Assembly (NCBI GenBank): GCA_023402275.1
Contig: JAEXCH010000002.1
Location: forward strand, 124,001-188,000
DNA from: Methanobacteriota archaeon
GTDB lineage: Archaea; Thermoplasmatota; Thermoplasmata; Methanomassiliicoccales; Methanomethylophilaceae
Direction of reading: 5' to 3'
Length of the DNA stretch: 64,000 nucleotides
Both the position numbers and the translations under genes were made by a program. A model generated the notes under the pieces. It was not told the DNA's origin. It searched no databases and was given only the letters and a program-made list of their open reading frames with translations. This document shows, one piece after another, positions 24,812-33,193 of this stretch (its first letter is position 1; every line of letters starts with the position of its first letter).

Positions 24812-26839
24812 TCACCATCCTGTTCTTTTATTGAATCTGTGTCTTATCAGGGAAGCTGACACGAACATCGATATCACAAGAAGCATCAGGACCAACGCTG
24901 TTCCGTACTGGTTAGTTGTTGAACCAGGTACCTCCGACGCCAAGTAATATAGATGATACGGAAGTACCATTATCGGTTCCAGCAATGATACTGTAGCCGT
25001 AGTCTTGAATGCGACCGCTGCAGTGAACATTATCGGTGCTGTCTCACCTATTGCGCGCCCGATACTCAATATGAATCCTGTTATGACCCCGCCCATAGAA
25101 GCGGGAAGTATCACCTTGGATACCGTCTGCCATTTGCTGGCACCCATTGCCATTGATGCCTCGGACATATCCTTTGGAACGGATGATACCGCTTCCTCTG
25201 TCGTCTTTATTATTGTGGGGAGGATCATCAGCGATAATGTCACACACCCACCGATCAACGAGTATCCCCAACCGAGAGCTATGACGAAGAATGACATTCC
25301 GAACAATCCGAATATTATCGACGGAGTTCCGTTCAAAGAGTCTATCGCCTGTCTCGTTATCCTGATCGCTTTTGAATCCTTAGCATATTGAGAAAGATAT
25401 ATTCCCGAACATACGCCGAGAGGGAAAGCGATCAATGCCGTCCCGATCATCAATTCTATCGTTCCAAGTATCGCAGGCCATATTCCTCCCTTGAGACCTG
25501 AGTTGGAAGGAGAATTGAATATGAAGTCCAGACTCAGAGCGGGTGCACCTTTCACAACTATGGTTCCCAATATTACCACCAGTATGATGATAACACATGC
25601 TACAATGACTCCCAATGAGGAATACACTGTCTTCTGAACATATTTGGGTCCAATGATCTTTGATACCCTTTTGATGACGAACATCGTTTCCAATCCCAAT
25701 GTTCCCATTGCAATTCCTCCCATCATACCTAGGAATAATGAAGATATCATGAACACCAAGATGAACACAAATGCATAGGTTCCGATCGTGATCAAATGAC
25801 CCTTGTTCCTATCCAGTATGTTCGGCATCCTTGGAACGGTTGGTCTCTTTGTCTCTATGGCCCCCATCTTCTCCTTTGTCCTTCTGACTATCCTTCTTGC
25901 TATGGTATTGACCATCAATACCATTGCCATCAGTATCAGTGCCAGCAGGAATAAGGAGGAGAAATGAAGACTTCCATAAACTACCTCGGGCATCTCAAGA
26001 GCGATCGATGCGGTAAGTGTCCTTACCATCTCGAATATGTTCCATAGCGGATCCGGGACCAGAGCCGAATTACCTGTGACCATCATAACGGCCATGGTCT
26101 CTCCCAATGCTCTTCCGACACCCAGCATGGCCGCCGCTGCGATGCCTGATATCGCAGAATGCATCACGACCCTTCTTGTTGTCTCCCACTTGGTAGCTCC
26201 GAGGGCCATCGATGCCTCCCTGTATGATCTCGGCACGGATGCCAATGAATCCTGAGATACGGATATTATGGTCGGCAAGGCCATTATCCCAAGGACAATG
26301 GAACCTGCCAGCCATGATGTACCATAGCTTAGATGATCTGGGAAGACCTCCATGAGTAAAGGTACCAGAAGCACCAATCCTATGAACCCGTATACAACGC
26401 TGGGTATCCCTGCGAACAGTTCACAGGCCGGTTTCAAGATATTTTTTACCCTCGGGGAAGCGACATCGTTTATGAATATCGCTATCCCAACTCCGACAGG
26501 GACCGCGAACAGAACCGACCCACCTGTAACCAAAAGTGTCCCTATGATCAATGATGATGCACCATATGCTCCGGAACCCGGTGACCATGTCGATCCCGTA
26601 AGGAATTCCCACAATCCTATCTCGCGTATCGCGTCAAGACTATTGTAGGAAACGAATGCGATTATGAAGAAAAGAACAGCTACGGTGAATCCCACCGCAA
26701 CCGTTAGAAGGAGTTTTGCCCTGTCCTCTTTGAACAGGTGGACTATCCGTCCTTTGATATCAGGACGTTGGAACATCGATCCGCTTTCAACAGCATTTGA
26801 TGTCTCACCAACGATCGATATATTCTCATCCGGTGTCAT
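24812..26839 (-). CDS. fused phosphate ABC permease PstC-PstA
   Basis: 675 residues. The first half (about 40-320) is PstC, with EFLTGSTWSPGSGAYGA and the EAA-loop SYREASMALGATKWETTRRV; the second half (about 370-670) is PstA, with FNSPSNSGLKGGIWPAILGT and EAA-loop DMSEASMAMGASKWQTVSKV. Each half has about six helices, and a linker of roughly 50 residues (KEKMGAIETKRPTVPRMPNI) joins them. Most organisms encode the two as separate genes. One reading frame with no sign of error joins them here. Stop TGA. Confidence 0.9.
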   Translation of the reverse strand: MTPDENISIVGETSNAVESGSMFQRPDIKGRIVHLFKEDRAKLLLTVAVGFTVAVLFFIIAFVSYNSLDAIREIGLWEFLTGSTWSPGSGAYGASSLIIGTLLVTGGSVLFAVPVGVGIAIFINDVASPRVKNILKPACELFAGIPSVVYGFIGLVLLVPLLMEVFPDHLSYGTSWLAGSIVLGIMALPTIISVSQDSLASVPRSYREASMALGATKWETTRRVVMHSAISGIAAAAMLGVGRALGETMAVMMVTGNSALVPDPLWNIFEMVRTLTASIALEMPEVVYGSLHFSSLFLLALILMAMVLMVNTIARRIVRRTKEKMGAIETKRPTVPRMPNILDRNKGHLITIGTYAFVFILVFMISSLFLGMMGGIAMGTLGLETMFVIKRVSKIIGPKYVQKTVYSSLGVIVACVIIILVVILGTIVVKGAPALSLDFIFNSPSNSGLKGGIWPAILGTIELMIGTALIAFPLGVCSGIYLSQYAKDSKAIRITRQAIDSLNGTPSIIFGLFGMSFFVIALGWGYSLIGGCVTLSLMILPTIIKTTEEAVSSVPKDMSEASMAMGASKWQTVSKVILPASMGGVITGFILSIGRAIGETAPIMFTAAVAFKTTATVSLLEPIMVLPYHLYYLASEVPGSTTNQYGTALVLMLLVISMFVSASLIRHRFNKRTGW

Positions 26840-26858
26840 GATATCACTTTATGCCCTA

Positions 26859-27704
26859 TCATGCCAAGGAAACGAATCCCTTTGCGTCAACTATCGACTG
26901 ACCTTGCGGGGACATTATCCAATTTATGAAGAACTCCACACTTCCTTTGGGTTCTCCCTTTGTCACAAGGACCAGATTCCTGGATAGTTCGTATGTTCCG
27001 TTCCTGACATTGTCCGCAGTGGCATCCACTCCGTTTATCGTCAGTATGTTATTCTTGCTCGTGTCTATGCTCGAAACCGATCCAAGATTCGCGTATCCTA
27101 TTGCTCCTTTGACACTCTGGACCTGTATCAGCATCGCACCTGTCGATGCCTGGGTCGAATATTTGTTGTAGTTATCGGTATTGAATCCGGGTACCGTCTT
27201 CAATATGGTGTCCAGACACTCCCTTGTACCTGAACCGTCCTCCCTTATTATCGGGTTTATCGAAAGATCCGATCCCCCGACCTGATTCCAGTTTGTGTAT
27301 TCTCCCGAGTATATCTTTGCCAATTGTTCTATTGACAGTTCCTTCACACCCGAGTTCTTATCAACGAGCATTACGACACCATCCTTTGCTATCGTTGTCG
27401 GGGTCAATCCCGTCTCTGAAGACTTCAGGTCCCTGGACAGCATACCTATGTCCGCTGTTCCGTTCTGTGCCGCAGTTACTCCTGCACCCGATCCCCCTCC
27501 TGTTATGTTGAGTACAAGATCGGAATAGTTCTCGAACTCTTCCTGAAATTCTGCCATAAGCGGCTGTACCGTAGTGGATCCCGTGATGGTTATGGACTCA
27601 TTTGTGTTCTTACCATCGGAACCGCCCACAAGTACGTATGTTCCTGCGATGCAAACGATCGCCGTGACGAACACCGCAATTATCATCGTGGTTTTGTTTT
27701 CCAA
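26859..27704 (-). CDS. pstS: phosphate-binding protein PstS
   Basis: 281 residues: N-terminal anchor (MIIAVFVTAIVCIAGTYVLV), then a phosphate-binding fold with ITGSTTVQPLMAEF, a phosphate loop GGGSGAGVTAAQNGTADIG, REDGSGTR and a C-terminal FINWIMSPQGQSIV. The start is TTG at 27704, which has SD GAGGTGA 7 nt upstream; the frame is open further but that part lies in the promoter region. First gene of the pst operon, divergent from the AbrB-PhoU regulator. Stop TGA. Confidence 0.9.
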   Translation of the reverse strand: MENKTTMIIAVFVTAIVCIAGTYVLVGGSDGKNTNESITITGSTTVQPLMAEFQEEFENYSDLVLNITGGGSGAGVTAAQNGTADIGMLSRDLKSSETGLTPTTIAKDGVVMLVDKNSGVKELSIEQLAKIYSGEYTNWNQVGGSDLSINPIIREDGSGTRECLDTILKTVPGFNTDNYNKYSTQASTGAMLIQVQSVKGAIGYANLGSVSSIDTSKNNILTINGVDATADNVRNGTYELSRNLVLVTKGEPKGSVEFFINWIMSPQGQSIVDAKGFVSLA

Positions 27705-27792
27705 GGTTCTTTCACCTCGGATGATGAGTAAACGTGTTTTGAATATATACATGTTCGATGTAAAAAGTGAATATGTGTGTACATGCACATTT

Positions 27793-27811
27793 AATTCGTA
27801 ATTTACGAATT
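27793..27811. promoter_or_regulatory. 19-bp palindrome between pstS and the AbrB-PhoU gene
   Basis: AATTCGTAA-T-TTACGAATT is a perfect palindrome around a single central base. It lies directly upstream of the TATA-like TTTTTATATTAAG (about 27819-27831) of the phoU gene and about 40 bp from the TATA-like TGTATATATTC (27742-27752) of the divergent pst operon. This position suits a phosphate-dependent operator for either or both promoters. Confidence 0.6.
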
Positions 27812-27851
27812 TGAACATATTTTTATATTAAGTAAACAATGATTTTCTCAT

Positions 27852-28844
27852 ATGGATACAAGAAGGATACAGGTCACCCAAGGCGAATCCTATATGATCA
27901 CACTTCCAAAGGATTGGGCGGAGACCATGGGCCTGAAGAAGAACGACACAGTCAATCTGGAGGTACAGCCGAACGGGGACCTTCTGGTCATGCCTAATAA
28001 GAAAGCCGATCTGGAACGCAATATGAAGAGGATAGATGCTAATGGTATCAGCGATGATTTCCTCTACAGACAACTTGTCGGGGCATACATATCAGGTCAT
28101 GACACCATCGAGGTCTTCTCGGAAGGCCATCTTGGCCACAACGCATCCGATATCGTTAATGCATTCACTCAGACCTCCATCGGTCTGGAGATAGTTGAGG
28201 AGGATAACAACAGGATATTGATCAAGGATCTGATGGACCATACTGAGATCAGACCATCAAAGAGCATAGAGCGCGAAAGTGTTCTCGTGAGGAAGATGAT
28301 ATCGGATGTCTTCGAGTCTGCTTACACCGGAGATGTCTCTTATCTCTCCAATGTGGAATCGAGGGATATGGAAGTTGATAGGATACACTGGCTGATATCC
28401 AGACAGAGCAACATCTACAAGAAGAACCCCTCACTGTGCAGGAAAGCGGAATCCGATCTCTGTCAGCTGACCAAACATCTTGCGGTCAGCAGGATAATCG
28501 AAAGGATCGGGGACCATGCCGTACTGGTCTCCAAACATCTCACTGAATTGACGAACGAAAAGAAAGCGGATGCTATCGACAAGAGCATACGCGAGTTCGG
28601 GGAAGATATACTGGAATTGTACAACTCATCCATCAGGGCATGGATAGGCAACGATATGATGGCTGCCGAGGATTGCATCGAGAAGGGAGAGAAGATGGTC
28701 AAGAAGATAGAGAAGACCTTCAGGAAGACCGCCATAGATCTTGACACAGCCTCTGCAACAAGTCTGATAGCAGGCAGTTCCAAGAGGATCGCCGAATATT
28801 GTATCGACATTGCAGAATTGACTATCAACTCCGCCATGGACTGA
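27852..28844 (+). CDS. PhoU-family phosphate regulator with N-terminal AbrB DNA-binding domain
   Basis: 330 residues. The first 45 or so form a SpoVT/AbrB swapped-hairpin domain (IQVTQGESYMITLPKDWAET, LKKNDTVNLEV), and the rest holds two PhoU helical bundles (for example HLAVSRIIERIGDHAVLVSK and the E/D-rich metal motifs of PhoU). The archaeal AbrB-PhoU architecture lets the phosphate-signalling protein bind DNA itself. A TATA-like box about 25 bp before the ATG predicts a leaderless message. Divergent from pstS; stop TGA. Confidence 0.88.
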   Translation: MDTRRIQVTQGESYMITLPKDWAETMGLKKNDTVNLEVQPNGDLLVMPNKKADLERNMKRIDANGISDDFLYRQLVGAYISGHDTIEVFSEGHLGHNASDIVNAFTQTSIGLEIVEEDNNRILIKDLMDHTEIRPSKSIERESVLVRKMISDVFESAYTGDVSYLSNVESRDMEVDRIHWLISRQSNIYKKNPSLCRKAESDLCQLTKHLAVSRIIERIGDHAVLVSKHLTELTNEKKADAIDKSIREFGEDILELYNSSIRAWIGNDMMAAEDCIEKGEKMVKKIEKTFRKTAIDLDTASATSLIAGSSKRIAEYCIDIAELTINSAMD

Positions 28845-28883
28845 TCGTTTACAGTGATGATCAAATAATTTAACACATTAATC

Positions 28884-28904
28884 ATTTAATGATAAACATT
28901 AAAT
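28884..28904. promoter_or_regulatory. 8-bp inverted repeat upstream of the ABC-2 exporter
   Basis: ATTTAATG-ATAAA-CATTAAAT is a perfect inverted repeat with a 5-nt loop, 40 bp after the phoU-like gene and upstream of the exporter operon. It overlaps a TATA-like TTAAATATTC. AT-richness makes it weak evidence; it is either an operator or part of the core promoter. Confidence 0.4.
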
Positions 28905-29030
28905 ATTCATCGATAGATGATGTATACGGCGAGACAAGATGCCTACACTAGAAAAGTATACGGACGACCGCAGGATGAAGAGGGACACAAGCCCTGCTTC
29001 ATACCATGCAAACTACCACTTGGTGATGAA

Positions 29031-29972
29031 ATGAGCCTGAACCATCCTATAGAGATAGTCGATCTCAAAAAGGAGTATAAGGGATTCACTGCAGTGGAAG
29101 ACCTGACCCTGAACGTTGAGAAGAACAGCTTCACAGGGTTCCTCGGACCCAATGGTGCCGGAAAGAGCACCACGTTGAAGATATTGACACATCTGATCAA
29201 TGCAACATCCGGCAGCGCATTCCTTAACGGTTCTGATGTGACCACCGAATCCAAGACCGCCCTGATAGGGGTGGGTACAGTGGTGGAGACACCGGAATTC
29301 TATCCGTTCATGACCCCTAAGGAAATGTTCTCATACACAGGGGAACTGTTCGGAATGACCAGAGAGTCCATATCCTCCGAGACCGAAGAGATACTCTCTG
29401 CAGTTAAGATGACCGAATGGGGAGATAAGAAGATAGGGACATTCTCAAAAGGGATGAGACAGCGTATATCCTTGGGACTTTCACTTATGAACGATCCGAA
29501 CATCATAATCTTGGATGAACCAACATCAGGTCTGGACCCAAGAGGAATGGCGGAGACAAGGGAGATACTGAAGGATATCAGAAGGAGATCCAGTAATCTG
29601 ACGATACTCATGAGCTCACATATGCTTCATGAGGTGACGGACCTATGCGACCGTGTTGCGTTGATAAATCACGGAGAGATACTGGTACATGATAGGATAG
29701 AGGTTGTCACCGGTTCCAACAAGATGAGAAGGATCAATCTGAAGATAGTCGGCGGTCCGACCCAAAATGCGGTAAAGGACATATCCGGGCTTGACAACGT
29801 GAAGGATGTTGTAATAACAGGCAACATATTGGAAGTGGATTTCTCCGGCGGTGATGCCGACCAGCTCAGATTCTTCAAGGATGTCGGTGCTTTGAACCTT
29901 GGGGTCTACGATCTCTATGAGACCGATGCTCTTGAGTCCGTATACCTGAGCATGATAGAGGAGACGAGGTGA
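29031..29972 (+). CDS. ABC-2 exporter ATPase
   Basis: 313 residues from the ATG at 29031, which has SD GGTGAT at 29022-29027. Walker A GPNGAGKST, signature FSKGMRQRI, Walker B IIILDEPTSGLDP, H-loop SSHM and a C-terminal extension are all present. An in-frame ATG at 28917/28920 would add 38 residues (DAYTRKVYGRPQDEE) without homology; it sits about 15-25 bp after a TATA-like element, so a longer leaderless form is not excluded. Paired with the permease downstream. Very similar in kind to the exporter at 11.2-13.0 kb. Confidence 0.85.
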   Translation: MSLNHPIEIVDLKKEYKGFTAVEDLTLNVEKNSFTGFLGPNGAGKSTTLKILTHLINATSGSAFLNGSDVTTESKTALIGVGTVVETPEFYPFMTPKEMFSYTGELFGMTRESISSETEEILSAVKMTEWGDKKIGTFSKGMRQRISLGLSLMNDPNIIILDEPTSGLDPRGMAETREILKDIRRRSSNLTILMSSHMLHEVTDLCDRVALINHGEILVHDRIEVVTGSNKMRRINLKIVGGPTQNAVKDISGLDNVKDVVITGNILEVDFSGGDADQLRFFKDVGALNLGVYDLYETDALESVYLSMIEETR

Positions 29973-29977
29973 TCATC

Positions 29978-30736
29978 ATGTTGGAAGATAGTTTCTCTGA
30001 CAACATCAGACAGACCAAGGTCATAATCAAATACGAATTCAAGAAATACTTCGAAGGAAAGAGGATAATCATATTCGGAGTGTTGATGGCACTCGTACTG
30101 TCCCTCAGTATCGCATTGCCATACATATTCGGAGATGGATTGAGTGATGATCCGACCATACTGGCATATTCGATGATAGGAATGATATCATTGCTGATAC
30201 TGGTATCCGCAACGTTGTTCGCATCCGGCACCATAGTCTCCGAGTTCGAGGAAAGGACCGCTCTGGTCTTGTTCACAAAACCTCTGAAGAAGTGGTCCAT
30301 CTATCTGGGAAAGGTGTTCACAGCATGTGTGTTGGGAATACTGTTCATGTTGGTGTACTACGGAGTGGTCGCTGTCGTCAGTATGATAGTGACCGGATCC
30401 ATCGCGACGAATCTGCTGCTATCCCTGGGATTGGCCTTGGCGTATGTCATAGGGACGACAGGTGTGGCAGTGCTGATAAGTTCGGTGGTGAAGAAGTCCA
30501 GCACAGCAGCCATACTTACATTCATATCGCTGCTTCTGCTCCTGACCATAATATCGAGCATACTCACCGTGAATTCGATAGAACCCTGGTTCATGCTTGA
30601 TGAGGCTTCGATGTCCATCACGAACTGCCTATCCAATGAGAGCTATGATGCCCTCAGAAGCGGAAGCGTCATGGTAATATGGGGACTGGTCACCGGAGCA
30701 ATAGGATATCTGGCATTCAGAAGGAGGGAACTCTGA
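29978..30736 (+). CDS. ABC-2 type permease
   Basis: 252 residues with six hydrophobic segments and the usual ABC-2 features: an N-terminal amphipathic stretch (TKVIIKYEFKKYFEGKR), and after the second helix the SEFEERTALVLFTKPL motif found in NosY-like/ABC-2 permeases. The ATG at 29978 has SD GAGGTGATC; the ATPase stop is 3 bp upstream. GTG at 29969 is an alternative. A T-run after the stop (30750-30765) is a probable terminator. Substrate unknown. Confidence 0.8.
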   Translation: MLEDSFSDNIRQTKVIIKYEFKKYFEGKRIIIFGVLMALVLSLSIALPYIFGDGLSDDPTILAYSMIGMISLLILVSATLFASGTIVSEFEERTALVLFTKPLKKWSIYLGKVFTACVLGILFMLVYYGVVAVVSMIVTGSIATNLLLSLGLALAYVIGTTGVAVLISSVVKKSSTAAILTFISLLLLLTIISSILTVNSIEPWFMLDEASMSITNCLSNESYDALRSGSVMVIWGLVTGAIGYLAFRRREL

Positions 30737-30821
30737 ATACCAACCCCCTTCCTTTTTTTATTTTTCGAATAACATTAATAATTTAATTCTAACAATATAT
30801 CCGTACATAGGTGATGGTCCA

Positions 30822-31331
30822 TTGAGTGAAACCCTGAACAGATTGAACAAACTTAGCCTGTATGTAGGAATAGTCGCAAAGGTCCTTATGGCCCTGATCG
30901 GACTCCTGCTGATAGTGATGGTCATAACGGCGATCTATTTCGCATTGGATCCAGACATGGTATCTGAGTTGTTCACTGACCTTTCATACGGACAGGTCCA
31001 AAGTATGGCAGTAACGATCATTGCCATATGTGTGGGAGGATTTTCGATCCTGTTCTTCGTCAATCGTCTGTTCGTGACCATACATAAGAACCATACACCT
31101 TTTCTGGAAGAGAACGTCAGGAACCTGAATATCATTGCGGTATTGGTGGTCGTCATGGCACTTGCCGTTCCCGCCCTGGAAATCCTGCTTGCTTATGCAC
31201 TCAAGATAGAATCCGTATTGGCGGTCAACTTCAATGTAACCATGCTGTTCATGGCATTCTTAGTGTATCTTGTGTCACTTGTGTTCAGATACGGAGTGAT
31301 ACTTCAGAAAGAATCGGATGAGACATTGTGA
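30822..31331 (+). CDS. DUF2975-type membrane protein
   Basis: 169 residues with four helices; the spacing, the loop VTIHKNHTPFLEENVRNLN and the end FRYGVILQKESDETL match DUF2975. These proteins are nearly always followed by a small XRE/YozG-type regulator, as here 4 bp downstream. The start is TTG at 30822 with SD AGGTGATGG. Function unknown; a membrane sensor controlling the HTH partner is the usual guess. Stop TGA. Confidence 0.7.
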   Translation: MSETLNRLNKLSLYVGIVAKVLMALIGLLLIVMVITAIYFALDPDMVSELFTDLSYGQVQSMAVTIIAICVGGFSILFFVNRLFVTIHKNHTPFLEENVRNLNIIAVLVVVMALAVPALEILLAYALKIESVLAVNFNVTMLFMAFLVYLVSLVFRYGVILQKESDETL

Positions 31332-31335
31332 TAAT

Positions 31336-31548
31336 ATGACCATAATACTCAGACTGGACAGGGTCATGGCTGACCGCAAGATATCGCTGAACGACCTGGC
31401 AGATAAGGTCGGGATATCCAATGTTAACCTATCGAAGATAAAGACCGGGAAGATAAGTGCCATACGCTTCTCGACCCTTAATGCGATCTGTTCAACATTG
31501 GATTGTCAACCGGGCGACATACTGGAATTCGTTGACGATCAAGAGTGA
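31336..31548 (+). CDS. small XRE/YozG-type HTH regulator
   Basis: 70 residues, one HTH domain (MADRKISLNDLADKVGISNV, NLSKIKTGKISAIRFSTLNA) and the typical end ICSTLDCQPGDILEF. ATG at 31336, 4 bp after the DUF2975 stop. The YozG-like group is shorter than canonical Cro/CI proteins. Probably controls this two-gene unit or the adjacent exporter. Stop TGA. Confidence 0.8.
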   Translation: MTIILRLDRVMADRKISLNDLADKVGISNVNLSKIKTGKISAIRFSTLNAICSTLDCQPGDILEFVDDQE

Positions 31549-31674
31549 TGACCACTCTCTGAGCAATAATAATATCGCGCAAAATATGGAATGGCACTTA
31601 TTTTTAGTAATTCCGTTAAATAGTATGATATAATATCTCAGACCGTTATAACATAACCCAGTGTGGTATCGGAC

Positions 31675-32166
31675 ATGATGGTGAATGCACAACTCTATGT
31701 TAAGGATCTCCCGGGACGTCTAGTCGAATCCTTGGAGCCGATCTCCCTAGTGAACGGGAACGTCGTTGGTGTGGTACACGACCGCGAACAGATAGTTAAC
31801 CAGAGGATCTGCATCGATGTCACATTCGAGATCGGCGGGAACACGGAGCTGGATCAGCTCAAGGACATATGGAAATCAAAGGATGTCCTGATAGCGAAGA
31901 TCGGCTCCGTTTACAAAACATACACAATGGAGTACATGCTCGTTGGAGCGTTCTCCGCATCTTTCGTAGAAGGATTGATAGATGAGGCTTCGAAGATAGT
32001 CTCATTCGAATCTGTGGATGTCAACTATTCATCGAGGAATGCCAGTTCAACTAGGACCGCAATGATATCGGCCGAAGTCCTGAGTGAGAACGACCTCAAG
32101 AAACTGGATGAGTTCCTAATGGACGCCTGTAAGAAGAGCAACATAGTCTACATCAGGGGGCTCTGA
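31675..32166 (+). CDS. ACT-domain regulatory protein upstream of homoserine dehydrogenase
   Basis: About 163 residues with two ACT-like halves (NAQLYVKDLPGRLVESLEPI; AMISAEVLSENDLKKLDEFL). Proteins of this type lie next to archaeal homoserine dehydrogenase, which lacks its own ACT domain, and are thought to give amino acid feedback control. The start is placed at ATG 31675 because TATA-like GTTATAACA (31645-31653) lies about 25 bp upstream; GTG 31663 and ATG 31678 are alternatives. 1 bp separates it from hom. Stop TGA. Confidence 0.7.
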   Translation: MMVNAQLYVKDLPGRLVESLEPISLVNGNVVGVVHDREQIVNQRICIDVTFEIGGNTELDQLKDIWKSKDVLIAKIGSVYKTYTMEYMLVGAFSASFVEGLIDEASKIVSFESVDVNYSSRNASSTRTAMISAEVLSENDLKKLDEFLMDACKKSNIVYIRGL

Positions 32167-32167
32167 A

Positions 32168-33193
32168 ATGAGGATACTGATATCAGGATTCGGGACCGTA
32201 GGTCAAGGATTGGCCGAGGTCATCGCGATGAGGAATGATTTCTTCATGGAGAGATACGGCAGCGGGGTCAGCATTGTATGCGCCATGGATTCCACCACTT
32301 TTGCAGTGGATCAGAACGGCCTTTCGCCAGAGGAAATAGTCCAAAGAAAGAAGACCACCGGAAAGGTTGGCACAGAGAAATATGAGGATTCCATCAAAGT
32401 CATGGATTCAGTTGATTATGATCTTCTCGTCGAGGTCAGTCCCACCGACATAAAGACCGGCGGAGTAGGACTAAAGAACATAAGGCACGCACTTGAATCC
32501 AAAAAGGATGTCATAACTGTGAACAAAGGTCCATTGGCCCTTAAGTTCAATGAATTGATCACAATAGCAGAGAAGAACGGATGCAAATTCCGTTTCGAAG
32601 GTTCAGTGGGCGGAGCGATGCCCATAATCAATCTGTGCCAGGAGAGTCTGGTCGGAGAGAACATCTCATCGATAAGAGGGATATTGAACGGTACATGCAA
32701 TTTCATACTCAGTAAGATGGATAACGGGCAGTCCTTCGAACAGGCTTTGAAGGAGGCCCAGCAGATGGGGTATGCGGAAACCGATCCTACGAACGATATC
32801 GAAGGATACGACAGTGCTTGCAAGGTCGTAATATTGGCAAACTCCGTGTTCGGAAAGAATGCCACATTCTCAGATGTGAAGATAACCGGCATAACATCCG
32901 TGACCAGCGAAGCGATATCACTTGCCGCGTCACAGAATATGGTGATCAGATTGATCGGGGAGGTTTCGGAGGATAAACTGGAGGTGTCCCCTCGTTTGAT
33001 CCAGAAAGGTCATCCCCTAAGCATAACAGGTACATTGAATGCTGCTCAGATAGTGACGGATCTTGCAGGCCCCATAACCGTTTCCGGAAGGGGAGCAGGA
33101 AGGATAGAGACAGCATCGGCTATACTCAGCGACCTTGTGTCCATAATGGACGACAGAAAGGAGCGTGGGAACGGATGTCAGAATCGGTCGTGA
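32168..33193 (+). CDS. hom: homoserine dehydrogenase
   Basis: 341 residues: NAD(P)-binding GFGTVGQGLAEVI at the N-terminus, the catalytic segment VNKGPLALKFNEL, and the signature GYAETDPTNDIEGYDSACKV with the substrate-binding Glu and Asp. It reduces aspartate semialdehyde to homoserine for threonine, methionine and isoleucine. No C-terminal ACT domain, consistent with the separate ACT protein upstream. The 3' end overlaps the next gene by 19 bp. Stop TGA. Confidence 0.92.
   Translation: MRILISGFGTVGQGLAEVIAMRNDFFMERYGSGVSIVCAMDSTTFAVDQNGLSPEEIVQRKKTTGKVGTEKYEDSIKVMDSVDYDLLVEVSPTDIKTGGVGLKNIRHALESKKDVITVNKGPLALKFNELITIAEKNGCKFRFEGSVGGAMPIINLCQESLVGENISSIRGILNGTCNFILSKMDNGQSFEQALKEAQQMGYAETDPTNDIEGYDSACKVVILANSVFGKNATFSDVKITGITSVTSEAISLAASQNMVIRLIGEVSEDKLEVSPRLIQKGHPLSITGTLNAAQIVTDLAGPITVSGRGAGRIETASAILSDLVSIMDDRKERGNGCQNRS

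Noticed and set aside
28917..29030. Extended N-terminus of the ABC ATPase
   Set aside because: The added 38 residues lack family features and ATG 29031 has a strong SD, though a leaderless longer form cannot be fully excluded.
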